A stretch of DNA of 7,918 nt from JAVBLF01 sp031553675 (GCA_031553675.1 JAVBLF010000063.1:1-7918), one strand, 5' to 3'; shown: positions 1 to 6,343, counted from the first letter of the stretch. The notes: a model not told the origin generated them from the sequence alone. Numbers and translations are program-made.

Positions 1-83
1 CCGAAGCAAATCGACCCAGAGCCAATCGGCACAGCCACTTCAGAAGCAATGCGTTTGGTTGCAACGGGCGTTTGGTCATGCAG
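1..83. other. Left window edge, no gene assigned
   Basis: All three plus-strand frames enter this edge open, and one of them stays open to position 171, running into the repeat. On the minus strand an ATG at 79-77 opens a frame that runs off the window, but it has no Shine-Dalgarno sequence. None of the translations matches a family I recognise. The stretch could be the end or start of a truncated neighbouring gene, or plain intergenic sequence. Nothing here decides between these. Confidence 0.3.
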
Positions 84-252
84 ATCAAGGGTTGAACTTT
101 GTTCAGGCAAAAATGGGATGATCTTTATGGTACGCGGGCGATTGATAATCGCCCCTACATCCCGCTAACCTTGTTTGTGCGCCGGTAGGGGCGATTATCA
201 ATCGCCCACCTGGACTCCCCTCTTGTTCCGCCAGCGGAACTCTACCCTTGAT
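84..252 (+). repeat. MITE-like palindromic repeat, copy 1
   Basis: The unit is bounded by 9-bp inverted termini, ATCAAGGGT at 84-92 and ACCCTTGAT at 244-252. Inside lie two perfect 23-bp inverted arms at 136-158 and 185-207, separated by 26 nt. Each arm is itself a near-hairpin, in which GGGCGATT faces AATCGCCC across 3 nt, so the whole could extrude as a cruciform. Positions 84-207 match 7587-7713 with one 3-nt indel and three substitutions by eye. No open frame is specific to the element, which suggests a non-autonomous element or a REP-type intergenic repeat. It lies about 180 bp downstream of the aldo/keto reductase stop codon. Confidence 0.85.
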
Positions 253-300
253 TCGCATTCACAGCCGACCGACGCGAGCCACAGAATCCTGCACCCCAAA
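202..300 (+). repeat. Diverged right flank shared with copy 2
   Basis: The sequence after the palindrome (beginning around cctgg, then agcgga, then ttgatt and ccacacaaaa-like blocks) aligns loosely with about 7772-7862 downstream of copy 2. Similarity is patchy, with several short indels, so the original repeat unit was probably larger than the well-conserved core, or the insertion contexts are related. The alignment was made by eye. Confidence 0.45.
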
Positions 301-304
301 ACGG

Positions 305-338
305 CGAAACACCTGCCATGATCGTGGCAGGCGTTTCG
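305..338 (-). terminator. 14-bp stem-loop, probable terminator
   Basis: The arms at 305-318 and 325-338 pair around a 6-nt loop. On the plus strand one pair (311/332) is an A.C mismatch. Read as minus-strand RNA the same pair is G.U, giving an unbroken 14-bp stem followed by CCG and UUUU. That asymmetry points to function in minus-strand RNA, about 100-130 nt past the aldo/keto reductase stop. The U-tract is short and offset by 3 nt, so the hairpin could also serve as 3'-end protection. Confidence 0.5.
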
Positions 339-369
339 GGGGCACCGCAGGTGCTCGAAATTTCTTTTG

Positions 370-419
370 CTCCTTTTCTTTATAAAGAAAAGGAGAGAAA
401 TAAAGAAAAGGAGAGAAAA
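370..419. repeat. 26-bp perfect palindrome plus 18-bp tandem repeat
   Basis: Positions 370-395 form a perfect 26-bp palindrome with half-site CTCCTTTTCTTTA. The right half begins an 18-nt unit (384-401) repeated almost exactly at 402-419. The block AAAGAAAAGGAG is therefore present twice directly (384-395, 402-413) and once inverted (370-381). The inverted copy can pair with either direct copy. It lies just past the aldo/keto reductase stop and may act as a second transcription-end structure. Confidence 0.75.
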
Positions 420-425
420 ACCAAA

Positions 426-444
426 CGGGAAACGTCATCTCCCG
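426..444 (-). terminator. Candidate terminator overlapping the aldo/keto reductase stop
   Basis: In minus-strand RNA, CGGGAGA pairs with UUUCCCG (one G.U pair) around a 5-nt loop that contains the first two bases of the stop codon region, followed by UUUGGUUUUUC. On the plus strand the G.U becomes an A.C mismatch, again favouring minus-strand function. The 7-bp stem is modest and the U-tract is interrupted by GG, so termination may be partial and helped by the structures at 370-419 and 305-338. Confidence 0.5.
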
Positions 445-1580
445 AAGATCCGCTTCGCCTCCTCCATGTTCTGCGCCACCGCAACCCCAAAGGGGCAGCG
501 CTCCTCGCAGCTTCCGCAGGCAACACAGTCGCCGCCGTGCGCCGTGAGTTGGTCGTAATGCGTGCGGATCGAAGGGGGAACCTGGGTTTCGTCAAGGCGG
601 GCGATGTCGAGATACTTGTTGACGGACGCGACGTCGATGTCGGAGGGGCAGGGCTGGCAATGGCCGCAATAGACGCATTTGCCGCGGAAGTCGTTGCGCA
701 GCGTCCCGAGGAGGGGCGTGTAGTCGCGCTCGTCGTCGGGCGTGTCGAAGTAACGCGCGGCGTCGAGCACTTCGTCGCGGCTCTTCATGCCCAGCATGAC
801 GCTGGCGACGGCCGGACGGGTCAGCGCGTAGTGGATGCACTGCGCGGTGGTCATGGGCTTTTGGAAAGGGCTGTGTTCGGGCGAGATCAGCTTGCCCGCG
901 CCGAAGGTCTTCATGACGGTGATGCCGATGCCTTTTTGCTCGCAGAGGGTGTAGAGCGCCGAACGCTCCGGATCGAAGCCGCGGAAGGCGGTCGCGTCGA
1001 AGCCTTTTTCCAGGATGTCGAGCGCATAGCTGTCGGCAGGCGTGAGATCGAAGGCCAGGTTGACGCTGAACATCATCATCTCGGGCAGACCCGTTTCGAT
1101 CACGCGGGTCGCGATCGCCGGGTTATGCGAGCCGAAACCGATGTGACCGATCTCGCCGCGGGCCTTGAGCGTGGCGGCGTATTCGGCAAAGTCGGTCTCG
1201 AAAACGCTCTTGAACGATTCTTCCGTGTCGATGAAAAAGAGCATGCCGAAATCAATGTAACCGCCGAAGATGCGCAGCAGATCTTCAAAATAGGTCTTGA
1301 CGGTCGGCATGTCGCGGCTGATGTCGTATTGTTCGCGGACGTCCGTCGAGCCGAAGTGCCCCTGGATCGAGACGTCGCCCCGCTTTGAGCCGAGGGCTTT
1401 CGCGATGTTCTCGCGTATTTCGCGCCCCGGCATGAATACGTCGAGGTGGTTGACGCCGATCTCCAGCGCCGCGTCGATCGTCTCTTTCACGCGATCGTAT
1501 GGCAGACGGTCGATGTGCTCGCACCCGAGACCGATGACGCTTGCCTGTCGCCCTGTCTTGCCGATTTCCCGATAAAGCAT
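435..1580 (-). CDS. Aldo/keto reductase with two C-terminal [4Fe-4S] motifs
   Basis: The product is 381 aa and cytoplasmic. Residues 1-280 are an aldo/keto reductase TIM barrel: an N-terminal LGxTG-type start (EIGKTG), GVNHLD at 42-47, GEIGHIGFGSHN at 142-153, GIGITVMKTFGAGKL at 217-231 and a late VMLGMKS segment. Residues 300-381 carry a ferredoxin-like domain with Cys302/305/308/311 followed by Pro312, and Cys352/355/358/362 followed by Pro363, enough for two [4Fe-4S] clusters. By my alignment Asp47 is kept, but the catalytic Tyr position is Met50-Pro51-Gly52, the Lys position is His75 and the His position is Phe115. The barrel fold is therefore clear, but ordinary NADPH carbonyl reduction is doubtful; electron transfer through the clusters is an inference. 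ATG at 1580 is chosen because AAAAAGGAG ends 7 nt upstream; the GTG two codons earlier would leave a 1-nt gap. It has its own promoter, 164 bp after the SPL gene. Confidence 0.93.
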   Translation of the reverse strand: MLYREIGKTGRQASVIGLGCEHIDRLPYDRVKETIDAALEIGVNHLDVFMPGREIRENIAKALGSKRGDVSIQGHFGSTDVREQYDISRDMPTVKTYFEDLLRIFGGYIDFGMLFFIDTEESFKSVFETDFAEYAATLKARGEIGHIGFGSHNPAIATRVIETGLPEMMMFSVNLAFDLTPADSYALDILEKGFDATAFRGFDPERSALYTLCEQKGIGITVMKTFGAGKLISPEHSPFQKPMTTAQCIHYALTRPAVASVMLGMKSRDEVLDAARYFDTPDDERDYTPLLGTLRNDFRGKCVYCGHCQPCPSDIDVASVNKYLDIARLDETQVPPSIRTHYDQLTAHGGDCVACGSCEERCPFGVAVAQNMEEAKRIFGR

Positions 1581-1587
1581 GGTCACG

Positions 1588-1596
1588 CTCCTTTTT
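1588..1596 (-). promoter_or_regulatory. Ribosome binding site deciding the aldo/keto reductase start
   Basis: AAAAAGGAG on the minus strand sits 7 nt before ATG (1580-1578) and only 1 nt before the alternative in-frame GTG (1586-1584), which supports the ATG. Confidence 0.8.
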
Positions 1597-1632
1597 CGCT
1601 TCTACCCAACCCCGCAATGCCGAGGTGATTCC

Positions 1633-1661
1633 AGTATATCGCCTTGCTTGCGGTTTTACAA
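1633..1661 (-). promoter_or_regulatory. SigA-like promoter of the aldo/keto reductase gene
   Basis: The minus strand reads TTGTAA (1661-1656), a 17-nt spacer, then TATACT (1638-1633). That is 4/6 and 5/6 matches to the housekeeping consensus at ideal spacing. Predicted transcription starts near 1626, giving a leader of about 45 nt. It separates this gene from the upstream SPL gene, so the aldo/keto reductase is probably its own transcription unit. Confidence 0.65.
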
Positions 1662-1744
1662 TGCATGCGCATACGCGTTCTGCGTGGGCATAGGCGAGCA
1701 GGGGATGTGAGAAAAAATAGAAGAGCGGATAAGATGTAGCGAGA

Positions 1745-2626
1745 TTAGAAAAGGCTCGACTGATGGCCCACTTGCCGCGCGACGGCGTCGTTGATGTCTT
1801 TGAAGCGGCAGAGCAAGTCATTGCGTTCGCATTCTTTCTGCACGAAATGCCACAGCGCGTCGGCGTCTGGCACGCCGCACGCATACGCCTGGCCATAGCG
1901 TGTTTCATAGCGTTCGCGCAGCCCGGGGAAGTGACGGTCGAGCGCGGCGTAGTAGTATTCGCGGTTGCCGGATCGCAGCGTCATGCCGCAAGCCGTCATG
2001 AAGCTCTTCGCGCCCGCCTCTTTGGCGAGGTGTATCATGCGGCGTTGATCGGCGATCGAATCGGTCAAAAAGGGCAGGGTCGGCGTCGCGAGTACGCCGG
2101 CGAAAATGCCAGCGCCGGCAAGTTCTTTGATCGTGCGAAAGCGTTCGCTGCTGGCCGCGACGCACGGTTCAATGATGCGGCATAGGGCGTCGTCGGGCGT
2201 CGTGATCGTCATGTGGACGGCGACGCTGCTGTGGCGGGCGATGCGGGTGAGGACATCGATGTCGCGCGTGACGAGGGGCGATTTCGTCGTGATGCTGACG
2301 CCGAAACCGAAGCGATCGGCCAAAATCAAAGCCCCGCGCGTCAATTCGAGCACCGCTTCTTCGGGGTTGTAGGGGTCGCTCATGGCGCCGGTCGCGATCA
2401 GGCCCCGTTTACGTCTGGCCCGCATGTCACGCTCCAGCAGGTCGAGCGCGTTTTCTTTCGCCCTGACATCGGAAAAGCGCTCGATCTGGTAGCAGGCCGA
2501 GCGCGAATCGCAGTAGATGCAGCCGTGAGAGCATCCGCGATAGAGGTTCATGTTGAAGTCGCAGCGCAGGTAATGGTCGGTGGGTTTGCTGGGCTGCAAG
2601 ATCGCTTTGGCGGGGATCCACTCCAT
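1745..2626 (-). CDS. SPL-family radical SAM protein
   Basis: The product is 293 aa and soluble. The radical SAM signature CxxxCxxC is Cys32, Cys36 and Cys39 in GCSHGCIYC, with an aromatic residue before the last Cys, which should hold a [4Fe-4S] cluster and S-adenosylmethionine. TGAMSDPYNPEE (79-90), ITTKSPLVTRD (112-122) and MTITTPD (139-145) followed by a Pro-rich ATPTLPFLTD (180-189) are typical of the family named after spore photoproduct lyase. Most members are not proven photolyases, and their substrate is unknown; DNA repair is possible but not shown. The gene starts 12 nt after the LRR gene stop with no visible Shine-Dalgarno sequence, suggesting translational coupling. ATG at 2626 is kept because the next Met (residue 26) would remove conserved N-terminal sequence. 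No convincing terminator hairpin follows the stop, only a T-run about 30 nt downstream. Confidence 0.9.
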   Translation of the reverse strand: MEWIPAKAILQPSKPTDHYLRCDFNMNLYRGCSHGCIYCDSRSACYQIERFSDVRAKENALDLLERDMRARRKRGLIATGAMSDPYNPEEAVLELTRGALILADRFGFGVSITTKSPLVTRDIDVLTRIARHSSVAVHMTITTPDDALCRIIEPCVAASSERFRTIKELAGAGIFAGVLATPTLPFLTDSIADQRRMIHLAKEAGAKSFMTACGMTLRSGNREYYYAALDRHFPGLRERYETRYGQAYACGVPDADALWHFVQKECERNDLLCRFKDINDAVARQVGHQSSLF

Positions 2627-2638
2627 GGGATGAGCATA

Positions 2639-3988
2639 TCACAAGCGGGTGCGGTTTTTCCAGAAAAACGCGAGCGAAACGCCAAAAAGCAGTACGCTGA
2701 GGATCAAAAAGCCGGGCGCGTAGGAGACAGATCGGGGGTCGATCTTGTCATCCTGGCCCGTCGGCGGCACAGAAGCCGAAGGCAAAGGCGTTTCGCTCCA
2801 GGTCGCGGGCAGGGCGTCGCTGCGGCTGGCACTTCGTTTTTCGACAGCTGTTCCGGGAGGCCAGAGTTCGAAGATGAATTCGTAGCGCAAAAAACCGTTC
2901 GTCGGCACGAGGAGCACGGCTTGTCGGCTTTCTTGGGGTTGGTTCTCAGGCAGGGCAAGTTGTACCTTGCGCGTTGCGGGGTCGAAGCGCAGGCGCGTCT
3001 CGTCGTTGACGGCGTAAAGCTGCCAGTTGGGCTGGCCAGCGGAAGCGGCCAAGGCGGGTGTGATGTGGGGCACGCGGGTCGCCGGAACCTCGACTTCGCC
3101 CTGCAGAAAGCAAATGCGAAGCCTTTGTTCGGGGAAGGCGCGTTTGCCGACGGAATCAAGCGCGCAGGGATACGCGAAGTCGATCCGTTCGAGCGCCGCA
3201 CAGTCGGCGAAGGCGGAGGCGCCGATCTTCGTCGCGCTGGGGAGGCTGACCGTGCCGAGCACCACACAGCCTTGGAAGGCGAAAGCGCCGATGGAAGTGG
3301 CTTTGGGTAGATCCACCGAACGCAGCGCCGTGCAGCGCGTCAAGGCGCTCGCGCCGATCGTTTCCGCGATCGGCAGGGACAGGCCCGTAACGCTCGGACA
3401 GGCGCCAAAGGCCGCGTCCCCGACCGAGACGAGGGCGGGTAGCGCGATCTGGTCGAGCACCGGCGCGCCAAAGAAGGCAAAGCGTCCGACCTTCGACGCG
3501 CCGGGCGCTTCGACGCGCTGGAGCGCGGGCGCGTTCATGAAGGCTTCGTCGCCGATCGTGCGCAGGCTGTCCGGCAACACGAGCGATCGCAGCGATGCGC
3601 AGCCCGAAAAGGCTGTGTCGGAGATAGCCGTCAGTTTGGCGTTGCGCGAAAGGTTGATGTCCTTGGGGAGTCCGTGGACGTAACGTTGGTCGAAGGTGAC
3701 GATCTCGTTGTCGGACAGGTCGATCGACGTCACGTTGACGAGCTGTTCCAAACCGGCGCAATCGCGTATGCCCTTGCCCGACAGGTCGATGCGGCCGCCC
3801 AGATCGCGCAAGTCAGCGCCGGTGAGCGGCGCGCGCCCCGTCGCGTCCTCCAGCGCCTTGCGGAGCGCCTTGTCGGGGATGCGCAGGGCGTCCAGGGCGG
3901 GTTGGGATGCCGCGGAGGCTGCCAGGCAAAAGAACGCTGCGATGAGAGCCCCAAGACCCAGCGTCCAGATGATTTGCGCGCGTTTCAC
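2639..3988 (-). CDS. Secreted, membrane-anchored leucine-rich repeat protein (BspA/internalin-like)
   Basis: From a GTG start the product is 449 aa. Residues 1-27 form a signal peptide (VKRAQIIW, hydrophobic core, ASA near 24-26). Residues 33-98 resemble the internalin-type cap, with LRIPDKALRKAL, then DLSGKGI, GLEQL and SIDLSDNEI. Residues about 110-282 hold BspA-type LRR_5 repeats of roughly 23 residues, each with an A-F/L..C-x-x-L...LP pattern and a final SVGKRAF. Residues 290-380 look beta-rich, 385-420 are Pro/Ser/Thr-rich, and 426-443 is a transmembrane helix followed by KNRTRL, so the mature chain should face outside. The likely role is surface binding or adhesion; the ligand is unknown. 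GTG at 3988 is chosen because GAGGAGGG ends 7 nt before it and it starts a normal signal peptide. An in-frame ATG at 4048 adds 20 residues and has no Shine-Dalgarno sequence. Upstream of that the open frame is only a shadow of the PHP gene. Confidence 0.88.
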   Translation of the reverse strand: MKRAQIIWTLGLGALIAAFFCLAASAASQPALDALRIPDKALRKALEDATGRAPLTGADLRDLGGRIDLSGKGIRDCAGLEQLVNVTSIDLSDNEIVTFDQRYVHGLPKDINLSRNAKLTAISDTAFSGCASLRSLVLPDSLRTIGDEAFMNAPALQRVEAPGASKVGRFAFFGAPVLDQIALPALVSVGDAAFGACPSVTGLSLPIAETIGASALTRCTALRSVDLPKATSIGAFAFQGCVVLGTVSLPSATKIGASAFADCAALERIDFAYPCALDSVGKRAFPEQRLRICFLQGEVEVPATRVPHITPALAASAGQPNWQLYAVNDETRLRFDPATRKVQLALPENQPQESRQAVLLVPTNGFLRYEFIFELWPPGTAVEKRSASRSDALPATWSETPLPSASVPPTGQDDKIDPRSVSYAPGFLILSVLLFGVSLAFFWKNRTRL

Positions 3989-3991
3989 AGC

Positions 3992-4045
3992 AAAACCCTC
4001 CTCTGCGAATTCGTTGCCGATAGTATGCGCAGCGAGGAGGGTTTT
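3992..4045 (-). promoter_or_regulatory. Hairpin sequestering the LRR gene ribosome binding site
   Basis: A perfect 12-bp inverted repeat, AAAACCCTCCTC and GAGGAGGGTTTT in minus-strand RNA, has a 30-nt spacer; four further pairs (TGCG with CGCA) stack inside after a 2-nt bulge. The 3' arm is the Shine-Dalgarno sequence (3996-4003) 7 nt upstream of the GTG start, so the folded mRNA would hide it. The in-frame ATG at 4048 lies 2 nt outside the 5' arm, so ribosomes starting there would unwind the stem. The hairpin could instead be an attenuator between PHP and LRR genes, since UUUU closes the stem. Function is inference; the repeat itself is plain. Confidence 0.6.
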
Positions 4046-4077
4046 CATTTTTTGAAATCGAAGCGCGGAACCAATGC

Positions 4078-5337
4078 CTATTGCAAGGCGCGTCCCCGCT
4101 TGGCATAGGCAGCGATCCGCTCCGAAAGGTCGGGGTAGAGCCGCTTCGCTTCGTCGGACACGATCGGTACGGCGTCGTTTTCGCTGCCGATCAGCGCCCA
4201 GGTCGTCTCGATCAATTGTGCGAACTCGGGTGAACGGGCGGCCGGACAAATGAAAGCCTGCCGCGGCTGGTTGATGTCCTCGCCGCTGATCTGGATCAGG
4301 CCGAGCGACGCGCACAGTGCCTGTACGCGGGCAATCTGCGCGGGCGTGTTGCGTGAGGGCATGTAGGACAGTCCGTCGAGGCCTTGGGCGGCGTAGTAGG
4401 GGAAGAGTTCGTCGAGGTAGGCGTCTTCGAAAGCTTGGGGCTTTTTGTCGCCCGTCACCGAATCGCCGACGTCGCCAAGGTAGGCGCCGCAGCTCAACGC
4501 GCCGATCGCGCGGCAAAAGGCGATGAAGGCAGGTAGCGGGATGCATTCGTCCGTCGCGGGCACGTAGACCTGTTCGACGAGTTCGGCTTTCAGCGCGCCG
4601 AGCAGGTCGTAGTCGCAATGCGGGTTCTCGGCGTCGGACAGGTAGGCGCGGATCTTGTCGGGGAGCGCTCTGTCGATGACGCCTTCGAGGGCCGCAATCA
4701 GCGCGTTGCCCTTGCCGAAGCGTTCGATCAAGCGATGGGCCAAGCCGAAGAGCACGTGTCGTTCGGTCACGGAGCCGCCGTCGTGCGCCATCGAAAGCGG
4801 CAGGACGTCGGCATCGTAGTCGAGCACAACCTGTAGCGGGGCAAAGAGAGCGTTGATCTTCTCGACGATGGCGCGGTTTCGGAGGCCGCGTTTTTCGTTG
4901 ATCGGCGAAAAAAAGCGCTTGACGTCCTCGATGCGGCCGTGCGGAATGGCGTGCGCCGTCACGTAGAGGCAACCGGGCTGATCGGGGTTGTTCATGCGGC
5001 GGTCGAAAAAGGGAGTATCCGACATGTCGACGCGCATTTCGAAGCCGATCGTCGTCGGGATGCCGAGGATCTGTCCGGCCTCGATGAATTCTTCCGCGCC
5101 CGAGATCGAGTCGTGGTCGATGATGCCGCAGGTGCTCAGGCCCGCCATGACGGACATGTAAACGGCTTTCGTGGGCGAGTAGGGCGAAAACGAATAGCTG
5201 GTGTGGATGTGGTTGTTGACGTCGAGTGGATTGGCGGCGGGGCGTGTCAGCGTGCCGTTTTCGAATGCGCGCGCGATGTCACGCAGGGCATCGAGGCGTT
5301 CTGCTTTTGTGGAGGCGTTGAGTTGATCCAGATTCAT
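4078..5337 (-). CDS. PHP-domain metallohydrolase
   Basis: The product is 419 aa and cytoplasmic. PHP-domain metal ligands can be read in order: HIH (His43, His45), DHD (Asp74, His75, Asp76), GFE (Glu100), TAH (His129), MAHD (His185) and a C-terminal GEDINQP (Asp354, Asn356). The family hydrolyses phosphoester or related bonds with up to three metal ions; members include histidinol phosphatase, polymerase III-associated domains and nucleoside 3',5'-bisphosphate or oligonucleotide phosphatases. This one is longer than a minimal PHP domain because residues about 195-290 form an extra, mostly helical insert, and the substrate cannot be named. ATG at 5337 is chosen because AAAGGA lies 6 nt upstream and the first ligand then falls at residue 43; a longer frame to 5457 would have to cross the promoter and palindrome. 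It is probably the first gene of the PHP-LRR-SPL operon, with 89 nt to the LRR start. Confidence 0.85.
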   Translation of the reverse strand: MNLDQLNASTKAERLDALRDIARAFENGTLTRPAANPLDVNNHIHTSYSFSPYSPTKAVYMSVMAGLSTCGIIDHDSISGAEEFIEAGQILGIPTTIGFEMRVDMSDTPFFDRRMNNPDQPGCLYVTAHAIPHGRIEDVKRFFSPINEKRGLRNRAIVEKINALFAPLQVVLDYDADVLPLSMAHDGGSVTERHVLFGLAHRLIERFGKGNALIAALEGVIDRALPDKIRAYLSDAENPHCDYDLLGALKAELVEQVYVPATDECIPLPAFIAFCRAIGALSCGAYLGDVGDSVTGDKKPQAFEDAYLDELFPYYAAQGLDGLSYMPSRNTPAQIARVQALCASLGLIQISGEDINQPRQAFICPAARSPEFAQLIETTWALIGSENDAVPIVSDEAKRLYPDLSERIAAYAKRGRALQ

Positions 5338-5382
5338 GGCGCGTCCTTTCCGTAGTGCGAAATATGGTATTCTTTCGTAACC

Positions 5383-5411
5383 AATGTACCGCAAGGAAGG
5401 ATTTCTGTCCA
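5383..5411 (-). promoter_or_regulatory. SigA-like promoter for the PHP-LRR-SPL operon
   Basis: The minus strand reads TGGACA (5411-5406), a 17-nt spacer, then TACATT (5388-5383): 5/6 and 4/6 matches to consensus. Predicted transcription starts about 40 nt upstream of the PHP ATG. The palindrome at 5418-5451 ends 6 nt upstream of the -35 box. Confidence 0.55.
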
Positions 5412-5417
5412 GCGCAT

Positions 5418-5451
5418 AAAAATGACATCGATTTGCATCAATGTCATTTTT
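5418..5451 (-). terminator. Palindrome: terminator of the secreted-protein gene or operator
   Basis: AAAAATGACAT (5418-5428) is the inverse of ATGTCATTTTT (5441-5451), with GAT/ATC continuing inside. The single broken pair (5429/5440) is C.A on the plus strand but G.U in minus-strand RNA, so the stem of about 15 bp with A- and U-tracts is continuous only for transcripts from the secreted-protein gene, whose stop is 86 nt upstream. The stem is AT-rich and therefore weak. Because it abuts the PHP promoter it could equally be a protein-binding operator. Confidence 0.5.
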
Positions 5452-5536
5452 TAACATATCATATCGGTGGGTTGACAGTGGCTAGAGAAAGCCGCCGCCC
5501 CATGGCGCCAGCGGATGACCCGACCGATCGGTGGAC

Positions 5537-6343
5537 TTAGCTGCTGAAGTAGCTGCGCAATTCGCGCTGCGAGATGTTGATCTTTTCGGTTTTGCAGTCG
5601 TAACGGACGATGGTCGCTTTGCAGGGCAGGCTGGCGCCGTGGATGAGCGACAGCTCCCAGGTGTAGTTGCGCGCGAGCGACGTGCTATCGCTGATGTAAC
5701 TGCGCAAGCGCATCACACAGTGATCAAAGCCGCCGTTGCTGTTGTTCGACTCGACATAATTGACGTAGGCGGGGGCCATCGATCCGAGCGCGGAGTGCAT
5801 GGAGGGAATGCCCGAGCCGGGGAAAGCCTGCTTGAGAGAGACGTCGACGTCGCCGGAGCCAGTGCGGACAGAGAAGGTCGGCGTTGCGGTCGCGGCAGAA
5901 CTGCCCAAAGAGACGGGCGGGTTGGTCGCAAAGGTAAAGCCCATCGATTCGCGGCTGCTGTATTGCATGGTGCTGGTGCGATCGCCGATGCGCAGCGTGC
6001 AGCTCTCGGTATCGCGGGGCAGGGCGGCGTTGCCGTAGCGGACAATGGCCCGTTCGAGGATATAGCCGGTCGGGTTGCCGTCTTTGTATTGGGAATACAG
6101 ATCGACAAAGCCGATCCACTTGCCGTCCTTGCCGGCAAAGGAGCGGGTGGTGACGTATTTCAGCCTTTCGTTGACGATGCTGGTAAAGTACGAGCTCTGT
6201 TCAGAGCTGTTTTTTCGGAGCAGGGATTCGATCTCGCTGTTGTTGAGCGCAGCGTTGGATGGGGCTGCCTGTGCGGAGAGCATGGGCAACATGGCGAGCG
6301 CCACGGCCATGATCAGTGGCAATAGCCGACGGATTCCTTTCAT
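5537..6343 (-). CDS. Secreted protein of unknown function
   Basis: The product is 268 aa. A clear signal peptide occupies residues 1-26: basic MKGIRR, a hydrophobic core, then AQA before Ala27. The mature part has no transmembrane helix, cell-wall sorting motif or lipobox, so release from the cell is expected. It has exactly four cysteines (115, 209, 241, 250), a number that allows two disulfides, and a Ser/Thr/Asn-rich middle (residues 140-205) with short alternating segments that suggest beta structure. I recognise no family; the W/Y spacing of residues 76-104 matches nothing I know. The start is firm: AGAGGAGGTA lies 9 nt before ATG. It has its own TATAAT promoter about 360 bp upstream with a long leader, and the palindrome at 5418-5451 follows its stop. 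Confidence 0.75.
   Translation of the reverse strand: MKGIRRLLPLIMAVALAMLPMLSAQAAPSNAALNNSEIESLLRKNSSEQSSYFTSIVNERLKYVTTRSFAGKDGKWIGFVDLYSQYKDGNPTGYILERAIVRYGNAALPRDTESCTLRIGDRTSTMQYSSRESMGFTFATNPPVSLGSSAATATPTFSVRTGSGDVDVSLKQAFPGSGIPSMHSALGSMAPAYVNYVESNNSNGGFDHCVMRLRSYISDSTSLARNYTWELSLIHGASLPCKATIVRYDCKTEKINISQRELRSYFSS

Noticed and set aside
84..207. CRISPR-like array
   Set aside because: The repeats are two nested palindromes, not regularly spaced direct repeats with unique spacers, and no cas gene is present.
318..1388. 356-codon plus-strand open frame antisense to the aldo/keto reductase gene
   Set aside because: It is rich in R, V, D and A, has no family features or ribosome binding site, and lies opposite a gene with clear motifs. 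High GC content keeps antisense frames open.
2213..3310. 365-codon plus-strand open frame spanning parts of the SPL and LRR genes
   Set aside because: It crosses two real genes on the other strand, has no recognisable domain and low-complexity composition.
3353..3374. GCCGATCG/CGATCGGC inverted repeat inside the LRR gene
   Set aside because: CGATCG-type words recur throughout these GC-rich genes, and no U-tract or boundary is present. Codon usage explains it adequately.
3989..4972. In-frame upstream extension of the LRR gene by over 300 codons
   Set aside because: It overlaps the PHP gene in another frame and is arginine-rich shadow sequence. The signal peptide and ribosome binding site place the start at 3988.
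5491..5514. GC-rich imperfect hairpin after the secreted-protein gene stop (minus strand)
   Set aside because: It needs a 3-nt bulge and is followed only by CUUUCUCU, so it is weaker than the palindrome at 5418-5451 as a terminator.
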